Below are positions 55,368 through 64,000 of a stretch of DNA of 64,000 nt, piece after piece. Each line of letters opens with the position of its first letter. Position 1 is the first letter of the stretch. Both the position numbers and the translations under genes were made by a program. This DNA is from Rhizophlyctis rosea (taxonomy: Eukaryota; Chytridiomycota; Chytridiomycetes; Rhizophlyctidales; Rhizophlyctidaceae): the NCBI GenBank assembly GCA_027596075.1, contig JADGJC010000011.1:200941-264940 (forward strand), written 5' to 3'. The notes below the pieces were generated by a model. It was given only the letters and a program-made list of their open reading frames with translations. It did not search any database and had not been told where the DNA came from.

Positions 55368-55917
55368 TTAGTTATTGCCAGTAGAATGCAGCATGGTTGG
55401 TATTTTGACTTCTTGGATGTTACCTAGTGTTCTGCGAGTGATATTTGCATCTTAGCATTATAAAGTGATGATACTTTTGCGGGGCGAAGCTGCGGAGACT
55501 AGGTTCTTGAAAAGTGCTGGTCAGCTTTTGGTATATGGAAGAGTGCCAGTTGGGTGGTGAGGCCAGAGGTTCTAGCTCCTCTGCCGCTTTCGCCAGTGCT
55601 GCAGCATCGCTGCACGCAAGATGCTTGAACGCTCCAAGTTTGACAGGTGGTCCAGCTTACCAGAAAACAAGTGCTGCCGGGCTGACACCACCGGTCTGGA
55701 CTAGTGGTAGTACTGGTTGTTCACTCCACTTGTGTTGTGCGTTACGTCAAGTTTCAGGCTTCAGTCTTAATGACTGTTTCGTGAGAAGACGCTGATGACC
55801 CCGTCAAAAGTGGGGAAGGAGGGAAACAGGGAGAAACAAACAGGGTTGCGGCTCTTGTTGTGAAACAACTGTACAACAGACACGCGCTGCGCTCGGCGTT
55901 CGCGACTGCCTTGGGCA
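55368..55917. other. Intergenic, nothing recognised
   Basis: Short frames only; no homology or repeat seen. Confidence 0.3.
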
Positions 55918-55956
55918 TTTCAGACCAGACTTTCAGACCAGACATTCAGACCAGTG
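55918..55956. repeat. Three tandem ~13-base repeats
   Basis: The word TTCAGACCAGAC occurs three times in a row with small changes, immediately beside the tRNA-like sequence and downstream of it in the minus orientation. Confidence 0.6.
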
Positions 55957-55960
55957 TTTT

Positions 55961-56004
55961 AGGCTCTGCGTGGGATTCGAACCCACCGGTGTCGAAACAC
56001 CCTA
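55961..56004 (-). tRNA. 3' half of a class II tRNA-like sequence
   Basis: On the minus strand GGTGTTTCGACACC can form a long variable arm, followed by a perfect T arm (GTGGG-TTCGAAT-CCCAC) and acceptor-like GCAGAGCC. This is the 3' half of a serine- or leucine-type (long variable arm) tRNA. The D arm, anticodon and matching 5' acceptor strand cannot be found at the right distance upstream; GCTCTG does occur but only 24 bases before the T arm. It is a truncated tRNA gene or a tRNA-derived fragment, not a working tRNA. Confidence 0.45.
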
Positions 56005-57309
56005 CCAGAATCAGAGCAAAAATAAAGGAGGACCCACACCCTAAAGATGTTGCGATCACATTGAGAGGTCCAAGTTCGACAAGTCGTTTACGACGGCTGA
56101 GGGACTGAAGCCCCAGTCCCTGGTCCTCAAAAGGCCCGATAGGGTGGTTCGACCAGTATGCAGGGGTCGTCGACATGAACGAGGAAGGTTTAACCACTCA
56201 ATAAACCGAGTCATATGAACTCCCGAATGCACTGCCTGAGGACCATGCATATGTGCCCACGCCAGCCAAAGCTTTACAGATAAATGCAGTCAGTATCAAA
56301 CACGAGATAGCGGCGGCATACTGGAGAGACCAACATCTCCTTCCGTTTTCATCACAACCATAACCGTAGGTTATAGCCTGGGAGATGTGTGGAAGGAGTG
56401 ATAGAAGGCCAATACAGCAGCGTACGCTATTCGCCGTACCCGGACCACTGACACGATGCAAGTGGTGCGAAGTAGACAGTATTACACAGCCTGTCGCCGG
56501 GGTCAGCCTTGTCTGTCCACACACCTATCCCAAAGGTGCTGCGCTATGGCAGGGGCACAGAAAACAAAGCAACCAGCCCTACCCTTGAGGAACCCAACCG
56601 GTTGATACTGAACTGCGAGTGTGAATTGTGTGAATTCTCAAGAGGGAAGAAGAAGCAGGCTCTGCAAGGGGCCTTCTAAGTTCTAATGTGATGGGGCGTC
56701 TGTTTCTGTAGGGATTATCACGTATGCTTGAGACATCCGACCCTGATGGCTTGACCAATCAAAGAGGTTGGCGCAGCATTAGCCACATGCCACATCCACT
56801 CGAGGGTTGGATGGAATGGATCCAAATTGGCACCTCAGTGGTGACAAGTGACAGGCTGCAAATCTGGGCCTGTGCCTCCACTTGCAGTGCCTTGCAGTGC
56901 CTTGCAGTGCCTCAAATTTCACACTCACTGCTGGTCAACATTCAATTTCTCTCTCTCTCCCTCACTTCCTTCGCGAACAGCGAAACGTCGTGTGTTCACT
57001 TCCCATCATTCTTATTGGTCTGAACATAAGGATACCCGTCACATCATTGTAACCCCATACTCACTCCATTCTGAGCATACGGGAAACGGGTCTATACCCC
57101 ACCCACGCACTCTCATACTTCTCATCACCACCTCCACGCTCAAACTCCATCCCCACCATACCATCCACCCACCCGGCCACTTTTCCATCAAATCCGCAAC
57201 TCAATCCAAAAACCCGCACAAATCTCCTACGAATAACTCCTTTTCATAAAAACAATCGCCCAAACATCCGCATACACCGTCACGTCCTCCTCGACATCCG
57301 CGCACCGCC
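56005..57309. other. 1.3 kb without a supported gene
   Basis: A 22-base self-complementary patch (AGGGACTG...CAGTCCCT) lies at about 56099-56121. The 10-base word CTTGCAGTGC is repeated three times at about 56882-56911. 57030-57300 is C/A-rich and probably the leader of the next gene. Confidence 0.35.
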
Positions 57310-59570
57310 ATGCCATCATTTATCGTACGGGCACAAGTGCCCAAAGGTGCCGCAAAGCTTCCGAGCCCGCAGGAGATGGTGTTTGAAGCCCAACTGGGTC
57401 TCTGAATCGATCTTCATGATGTCCTGCACGCTTCGCCAGACGTGAAACTGACGAACATGAAAATCATTTCGAATGAAGAGATCTTGATCGAGTTCACTGT
57501 TGCGGACCAGGACACGTTGCTCCAGCACTTTAATCAGCACAAATGTGTTGAATTTTTGGTGAAGAGGTTCAATACGCGCATGAAACTCAAGTTAGATGGT
57601 GCGTGTCCTGCCAATGTGTAACTGGATACCAAAATCATGGTTGATGCGCAACACTATTGGCATCCAGCGCCAACACTCTTTACCTATCTTATATCTAATC
57701 CACTCGCCTTCCTTTTGCTCTAATCGCCAATATAGACTTAAAGCAAGGCACCATCGCTCCAAACGCTTCCCCGCGCACGACCTCCAATCTCCGGAACTCA
57801 CCACTTGGCCGCCCGAAGAAGCGAAAGCAAAGTACGGCTGTACCTTTCGGAGCCCTTTTTAAGGCTGCCGGTGTTCCCATTCCGATGTCGAACGAGCGGA
57901 CGGCTTCATCTCAGCAACCAGCATCGCCTCTCGCACATCAAATCACTGAGCCAACCGACGCGTCGGACTCAACCACTACGACCAGACCTGGAAGTCCCGA
58001 CCAGTCGTATACCCCCATGTCACCACCACCAAACGCCAAACGTCAACGGACCAAGGTTTTTGATCCATCAGACTTGTCGAGTGTGGCGAGGAAGCTCAGT
58101 TACAATGATGTTCAAGACGTGATTGATAGCGATCAACGAGACATCATTCACCCACACCCGATCGCATCAACACCCTACGGAACCTCCTACCACGGCATGT
58201 CGAGCATGTCCGGGACGACGGAGAGCATGATGGGACACCGGGCGAGTCATCATGATCTTGGCGGGTTGGTTGGGATGCCGGCGCAGTATGGGGTGGGCCA
58301 TCAATCGGCGTGTGGGACGGGTGGTGGGGGGATGATGCCGTCTATGCAGACGGGGCAGCAGTCGGGATCTGGGACGGGTGGTGCGGGGGGGGATGCCATC
58401 TACGCAGGCGAAGACTCAGCATCAACAGCAGCAGCAACAGCAGGGCGCACCTCCACACGATACGTCGGCTACGGGAACGTTGTTGCAACAGCAGCAGCAG
58501 CAACAACAACCGAACGGAGCTGGTATAAGTGCCTCCCAACCTTCCATCATCGAAGAAGAAAACCCATTCTACACCGACCCGCACAAACAACACAAACTCA
58601 TCATCAATGACATCATCACTCACTACGCCAACTGGAAAGCGCAAAAAGCTCTCCGCAAAGCACGAAAGGCCCAAGCTCTAGCTGCGTTCGTCCTCGCCGC
58701 CCAATCGGCAAAAAGCAAAGGCAAAACCGCCCCCATGGACATCGACACATTACCCGCCGACGAATCCAAATCCTCCCTCTCCAACCGCGCAGACAGCGTC
58801 AGCGGCAACAAGAACTTTGACGCGATGGATGTGGATGAAGACCAAATGGCGTCCATGTTGGAGTCCGACGCGCATCGGGGTGGGACGTATGCGGTGCCGC
58901 AGGCTGGGAATGTGTTGCTGGAGTTGAGGAGTGGGAGCGAGGGATTGGGATTGAATTTGATGAGTGGGGATGAGAAGAAGGAGGGGGAGGAGAGGGAGGT
59001 TGGGGCGAGTCTTGGTGCATCGGGGGAGGCGAGTGGGTTGTATCGGAGTTTGGATGTGAAGAATGTGCCGGAGATGACGTTTGTGGCGCCGTTGCAGGTG
59101 AATTATGCTGCGCCCACGGGAGAGGAACAAAAGATTTGTGCGAGCGGGCTTGGGATGCATGTGGGGACGACGAAGGATGATGCGTATGGGACGGCGAGGG
59201 AGTTCACCCCGGCGGGTGCGAAGGGTTCTGCGGGGTTGGAGGATCCAGTTGTGCCGATTGTGCCGAGGGAGTTTGTGAGGAAGATTGAAGTTGTGCATGG
59301 AAAGACGACGGGGAACGCGCCGTTGCCGGAGATTGTGAGTCGAAATCATGAGTATCGGACGGGGGAGGAGGAGGAGGAGAAGAAGGGACAGGGCGAGGGT
59401 GATGGGGGAGGCGTTGTTACGCGTCGGAGGAGGAGACTCCACCCTTGTGAGTCGGTGTGTGCGATTTTGTGAGGGTGTGAGGGTTTTGGGGATTCGTATT
59501 GTGAGGAAGAACCATGTTTTTTTTTTGGTGTGCAGGTCATACCGAAAATTTGGGTTGTAAGGTATCTTAG
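57310..59570 (+). CDS. PolyQ, NLS-bearing protein of unknown family
   Basis: Starts at the ATG at 57310 (MPSFIVRAQVPKGAAKLPSP). An in-frame TGA at 57403 is removed if 57398-57439 is a 42-nt intron (GTCTCT...CCAG), which restores phase to DVKLTNMKIISNEEILIEF. A normal intron follows (57599-57735), then a basic patch GRPKKRKQST resembling a nuclear localisation signal, and SDLSSVARKLSYNDVQDVID. At 58391-58398 a run of eight G breaks the frame. Beyond it are Gln runs encoded by CAG/CAA, NPFYTDPHKQHKLIINDIIT and HYANWKAQKALRKARKAQAL, acidic and Gly-rich stretches, and a C-terminal RRRRR. The last intron (59449-59535) leads to HTENLGCKVS and the stop at 59568. Composition suggests a nuclear, perhaps transcription-related protein. 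The G8 break may be a sequencing error or a real lesion. Confidence 0.5.
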
Positions 59571-61320
59571 GATAGTGTGCACCGAAAAGAAAAGGCTGGA
59601 AAAAGCTTCACTGTATTGATAAATACATCATCGGAAGGATTGTTGCAAGTATATTTCTTTTGTTTTACGGTGGTGTGTCGTGAAGGGGATTCTGTTATCC
59701 CATTGAGATGAAACTTTGTGTTTGCGTGTGGCATACTTCTTCTTTTTGGAAGTTGCATGCTATGTTATTGCATTGCATCAATGCCACCACGTCCTTTCAT
59801 AAATCAGTAATTCCGTCAAGGGTTTGGCTCTCCAATCAAATGTGTTACAAGAGCCAACAAACTAACTCCCCACAGCTGCCATTCTCCCCATTTCGCACTA
59901 AAACTCATTGTCCCGACCCGCTCTGCATCGCTACCCTTTCTGACTCCTACACCACCATGCTTAAACCTAACAATCACACTCCCCGCCTCCTCCACCCACC
60001 CCTCCTCCGCAACACTCTCCCTCCAACCCCTCCAACACACTCATCTCAAACGGGCTATTCGACATCGGGCTCCCGTATACCGCCCTCCCCAATGCATCCC
60101 CACCGTTTCAACGTACTTCCACTCAGATCAGCGCACAAGTACTAGTAGATAAGTTTCCGACACCAGATTTGCGGTATGCGGGTTGGGGGGTTGTTGCAGC
60201 GGGTGGTGGGTGTATGCGGGGTGGAGAGAGTATGGATTAGGATGTTGAGGTTTATGCAGATGCTTATACGTTATGAAATGGATCATATTGTTGCGTCGGT
60301 TATGGGTGTAATGAAGGTGTTTCGTTGTGTGTTTTTGTATGCGTTGTGGCAGAGGGCTTCGAGTTCGGGTTCGGATGGTGCGATCCACTCTGTAAACAGG
60401 AATAGTTTTATGGGTTATCGGTTCAGAGAATCGATATACAGTCAGACCCAACTTCATGCCACTAAAACACGTTAGAGAATGGAGTCTCATTCCTCGGTGC
60501 TGAAACTCATTCAGCTTCGAAAAGATTGCCCAAAGTGCTTGCAGATGGCGCAATTTTATTTCAACTTCCAGCCCTCCAATATCCACCATTCACGGCAACA
60601 CCCCGCATTTGCCAGTGCCGGAGTACAACCGGAACTTGGGCTGCAATTCAATGATACTACTGGAAGTCACCTCCCTTCCGCAATCACTATGTAAACTCCT
60701 CCAGCTCAAAGCGCTCAACGTCTTGCCGCCACTTGAACCATTGCGCGACTTTAGCGATCGACCATCTGAGGCACGCTGGGATTTGCTTCATGTCTTCGAG
60801 AGAAGGACCGCGATTGTTGCGATACTCGTTTTTCGAAACTTCGAGTACTTAGATTGAACGCTCATGAACACACGAGCAGACAATCATCAAACGCAGCAAT
60901 ACGCGCGGGTATGGAGGAAGAGACGTCATATCTGAATATATGTTGGGGTTCTGCAGGAGTGCAGGAGAGTGAGAAGGATATTACTCGTAAATCAGTCATA
61001 CGTCTCTAGTGACATCCCATTCTTCTTTCATGATTACCACATTGTATCGTCCAATGACAGACTACGGGGGGGTTCAGATGTCCGAAAATTCGGTCATTGA
61101 ATGACACTTCGTTCGGCGTGTCTGTTCCCACGTTGAAAAAAGTCCACATGAAGCATTTCGCCCCGCCCGAAAGGAACATGTACCCATCGCCCCTGCCAAT
61201 GCCTGCACTCCCAATCCTTTCCGCCGCACCCGCCAGTCCCATCGGCTGCTCGACTTCTCAAAGGGCCTGTTCCTACTTTTACGTATCTATCAAATCAAAA
61301 CGTATATTCTCAAAACACTT
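59571..61320. other. 1.75 kb, eroded or non-coding
   Basis: Frames on both strands are short and interrupted. A plus-strand stretch at about 60620-60860 (LLEVTSLPQSLCKLLQLKAL) is faintly leucine-rich-repeat-like, but one repeat is not enough to call. No RNA gene is seen. Confidence 0.3.
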
Positions 61321-61960
61321 CTAAGCACAGCTGTCGGATAGGTCGAGCTTTCCAAGGTCAAGTAAATCAAAAACTTTACGTGTAAGCCGTTCTTCAAGCT
61401 CGCCCCACTCTTTTCCGATGTTCTCCGTTTCTTGCGTCGCCATGGATTCTATCTAGAAGGGGATGTCATTCACCGACCGAGATTCGCAATTGAATCAGAT
61501 TATCGTTACTTGCTAGAGACGATCCGCAGTCAATTGCATCCTCTTCCACGATATATGCTTCTCCCGTGACCGCTCCGCCAGCTTCGAAGCATCCGATGCC
61601 TCCGAACTGGAGCCCAGTAATTGCTCATATTCCGAGAGCTTTTTTTCGCAAGGACGCAACCTCGTTCCACAGTTGACGTTCTGCACAAGCCAACTGGAAA
61701 TGTTGTCAGTAAATCCAGAAATGGAGTCCGTTGACAGTATGTGCAAACCTGTTGAGTTTCCACATTGGTGTCTGCCGCGTCCTTATACGATTGAAGTTGA
61801 TCATTCAAGTCCTTGATCTGCTCCTCAGCGCTACTGCATAATGACAAGGAGTAGTCAGCAGTGATGCCGCGACTGGTAAAAGCCTACACTTACGCAAGTC
61901 CGGGGCAAAGTTCCTGTATCAGCGCTCCACAAAAAACTGTATAAAGCCCGATCGCCCATT
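61321..61960 (-). CDS. Coiled-coil protein, 3' exons, incomplete
   Basis: Minus-strand exons: one ending ALIQELCPGLA at a GTAAGT donor near 61893, then SAEEQIKDLNDQLQSYKDAA (heptad pattern) to ETQQ, then an intron and LACAERQLWNEVASLRKK followed, after a run of seven A, by LSEYEQLLGSSSEASDASKL and KHISWKRMQLTAD in the next frame, and a last exon MATQETENIGKEWGELEERL to the stop at 61321. Removing one A from the run keeps a continuous coiled coil. The 5' end was not found. It may be the distal part of the NDC80-like gene upstream, although no connecting exons are seen, or a separate small coiled-coil gene. Confidence 0.4.
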
Positions 61961-62441
61961 TCGCAGACGACCGGTATCACCATTTTCAATCGATGTACCT
62001 CCGCTCTTGTTATATCTAGCCGTTCCTATAACTTCCCCTCTGAGAAATTCTTCGGAGGCCGAGATCACCAGTTGAAGCGTTACCTTCCATATGTTGGCAA
62101 GTTACCGAACATCTTCGATCTGATCCAAGGTGACTGGTCTGTTGGTTTCCGAACATCAAGGTCACCCTGCAACAGACCTCATTTTTCTCGTGACTTCTTC
62201 AGTGATGCGGCACTGATGCCTCTCCCTCTTATAGCTTTTCCCCGCATATTCTCAATCTGGGGCAGAAAATGAAAAATTTTGCATGATGTAGCGCATCATT
62301 TCGGGTCGTCCGTGAATCTAATGGGCAGAGATCACATCAGAAAATGATCATGAATCAAGTACGCTGGCATGATCAGCCGTGATGTGGGTTGCATTTTCGG
62401 AGTGCGCGACAATCTGCTACATTACTATCGTTGACGGTACC

Positions 62442-63178
62442 TCAAGTACCCGTAGCAATTCGGAAACACCACCTCGAAACTTCTGCGCCCACACGTAGTC
62501 CGAGTCCAGCTGCGCGTACAGGAACTTGAAGATGCTCATGAAATCCTCCAAGCTCGGCGCGCTGAGCATTTTCGGGTTGAGAGGGTTGATTGTACTCGGC
62601 TTGCACGAGGAATGTGACGGTTCGGATCGCGTTCTGTTGCCATGACTTTTAGCGGATGGGGCGCGGAGATTGGGGGTGGAAGACGTGAGGTGCGTGTGCG
62701 ATTGCGAGGGGCGAGACGTGTATTCTGAGGAGCGTCTGGCAGATTGGAGCGCAGCAGCAGGAAGGGAAAGTCAGTTAGTCTATGTGATCATTTGATCATA
62801 CTTTTGCTGAAATATCAATCTCATGTCCGTCCATGTAGTTGCCCATTATCATGGGCTCAAAAACCTCAACCAGGCAACCGTAAACCCCACTCGGCGGCCC
62901 AGCGCACGCATCCACACTCACACGCGCAGTTACTCCTTCCTTATTCATTCACACTCACCCACTCATATGCGCCTACACACAACTCATCTTCAAAGACCCA
63001 TTGTTCGTCCCATCCCACCACCCATACCCATACCCACATCCGCCATCCCACCAGCCATGCCGCCCACAGACGGTCTCCCTATCACCGATTCACGACCGGA
63101 AGCAATCTTCAGACCACCCGTGCCATGAGCAGGACCATTAACAGAACCATGCTCCCTCTTGACGACATTCAAGCTCAT
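62442..63178 (-). pseudogene. NDC80 (HEC1)-like N-terminal fragment
   Basis: The segment at about 62592-62442 on the minus strand reads NPLNPKMLSAPSLEDFMSIF followed by KFLYAQLDSDYVWAQKF and SELLRVL. This matches the first half of the NDC80 calponin-homology domain (H-P-L-x-P-K-M-L, D-F-x-x-I-F-x-F-L-Y, D-x-x-Y-x-x-x-x-K-F). Preceding frames (MSLNVVKREHGSVNGPAHGT from 63178, RSSEYTSRPSQSHTH) are disordered and basic, as in the Ndc80 tail. The second half of the domain, with its SWPH/WP-x-LLGAL-x-WLVE block, is not found in the next 450 bases. Ndc80 links kinetochores to microtubules and is essential, so an intact copy must exist elsewhere; this is a fragment or a broken duplicate. Confidence 0.5.
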
Positions 63179-63179
63179 G

Positions 63180-63880
63180 CGGGGCGGACCGAGAAGCGAA
63201 GTCCTGCCGGGCGGAGCAGCAGCACCGATGGACGACAGTCGAGAAGAGGAAGTGGGAGATTGGAGTTTTGGTGTTGATCGCGGGGGTGCACCGATGTGAT
63301 TTGAAAATAGAGTTCTACGGGACGTGATAGGGCCGGCGTTCCTGAGCGAGTGGATGATTGAGTCGCTCGCAGCTTGCCGACGTAGACCAATGTGCCTTAC
63401 CGCTCAACAACAAGGCTTCCGTCGCGTGCTTTGACAATGGCAGGATTGTTTTGGTACGTTTTGCCTGTCATGATCCCTGGTGTCAATATGATAATCGTAA
63501 CTGCACCTCGGATTAACGCTTCTCCATACATCACGGCTCTTCAAATAGGTGATGTAATTCATCCGCAATCACGATCTTGAATTCCGCAGCATGCGGTTGA
63601 GCGGCAATACCGTCCTTGTTGGCCAGATCGTAGCTGATGATGACGAATTGCACGTCGTTGCGGACGAGATCTTTGGATGTGAAGATGATTTGTATGTCTT
63701 CTTCTTCGACGTTGAGCCATTTCCGTATCTCCGCCTGCCACCTAACAGTGCGTGGTTGAGCTTGGTGTTTGTGAAAATGGTTGACAAGGGAAATGGCAAT
63801 GATGCATACGTCGAGTCCCATCAATACCAACGCTGACGACCTCACATCAATCATGATCATCATCATCATCACTCCATCTC
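63180..63880 (-). pseudogene. SMARCAL1-type SNF2 ATPase remnant
   Basis: Minus-strand blocks match the SMARCAL1/ZRANB3 branch of SNF2 ATPases. Motif I is decayed: LMGLDVCIIAISLV stands where MGLGKTxQAIAISL is expected, so the ATP-binding GKT is lost. WQAEIRKWLNVEEEDIQIIF and DVQFVIISYDLANKD follow (motif Ia/Ib region), then FKIVIADELHH (motif II DExH), a one-base shift to YLKSRDVWRSVNP, and ALLLSG joined through a clean intron to TPALSRPVELYFQITSVHP (motif III, GTPAxSRPxELYxQI). Nothing of motifs IV-VI follows before the NDC80-like piece. SMARCAL1 enzymes remodel stalled replication forks. With the Walker lysine and C-terminal lobe gone this copy cannot work. Confidence 0.65.
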
Positions 63881-64000
63881 GCACCTCGGATACCACTCTT
63901 TCCCACTACTCGATACCGACGGTTGTGAAGGTGTCGAGATGGCTTCTCGTGTTGGTGTCTGTCATTGAAAATTTCACAAATTTCAACGCCAGCCCTCAAA
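63881..64000. other. Right edge, nothing recognised
   Basis: A TCATCATCATC run at 63855-63870 and about 100 bases with no identifiable feature. Confidence 0.3.

Noticed and set aside
58390..58530. CAG/CAA repeat as a mobile or satellite element
   Set aside because: It lies in frame within the polyQ protein and is explained as coding Gln runs.
59708..60475. Fungal Zn2Cys6 transcription factor remnant
   Set aside because: No zinc cluster and no recognisable middle-homology region could be aligned.
60609..60857. Leucine-rich-repeat protein fragment
   Set aside because: Only one LRR-like unit is visible and the surrounding frames are interrupted.

Overview
The window is nuclear DNA from a fungus. 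Protein genes are split by short introns (about 40 to 110 nt, mostly GT(A/G)NGT...AG). The recognisable products are fungal: a PHO84-type phosphate symporter, retromer VPS35, a PCL-type cyclin, a fungal EFM7-type methyltransferase, a TauD-family dioxygenase, a DUF4246 remnant and a chitin-binding CBM18 remnant. A CBM18 protein with Thr-rich linkers fits an early-diverging, chytrid-like fungus, but that placement is inference. There are no bacterial operons and no CRISPR. One assembly gap (701 N, 21397-22097) sits beside a very G/C-rich stretch that looks unreliable.

Layout. 1-7.4 kb: the 5' part of an unknown gene leaving the left edge, a TPR protein, an EFM7-like methyltransferase divergent from a mitochondrial J-protein, and an unknown two-exon gene. 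7.8-14.4 kb: a lineage-specific cluster of three tandem paralogues (F-box-like N-terminus, conserved central region, one C2H2 finger, and a tiny last exon after a conserved intron) plus an unrelated F-box gene. Copy 1 has a reading-frame break and copy 2 has lost its F-box half next to a GGGGC-rich inverted repeat. 14.9-25.8 kb: a TauD-like dioxygenase, a cyclin, a Gly/RGG-rich protein running into the gap, a DUF1279 mitochondrial membrane protein and a small conserved fungal protein. 26.7-34.2 kb: a disordered Ser/Arg-rich protein, a possible two-exon small membrane protein, a DUF4246 pseudogene, and an eight-exon His-rich conserved protein of unknown role.

34.9-35.7 kb holds the most unusual object: five tandem units of about 150 bp that keep the same set of hairpins while the stem sequences change in a compensatory way. 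This is what a structured RNA (or selected cruciform DNA) array would look like. 36.4-44.7 kb: VPS35 and the phosphate symporter. 46.5-52.1 kb: an MDR oxidoreductase and a long Pro-rich EF-hand-like protein.

From about 52.8 kb to the right edge the character changes. Remnants of a protein kinase, a CBM18 protein, an NDC80 N-terminal domain and a SMARCAL1-type SNF2 ATPase, each with frameshifts, deletions or lost motifs, surround a polyQ nuclear-type gene and a coiled-coil gene. VPS35, PHO84, the MDR gene and other housekeeping genes show no such damage. The right third is therefore best read as a decaying, gene-remnant-rich region, with a few homopolymer frameshifts (G8, A7) that could instead be assembly errors.
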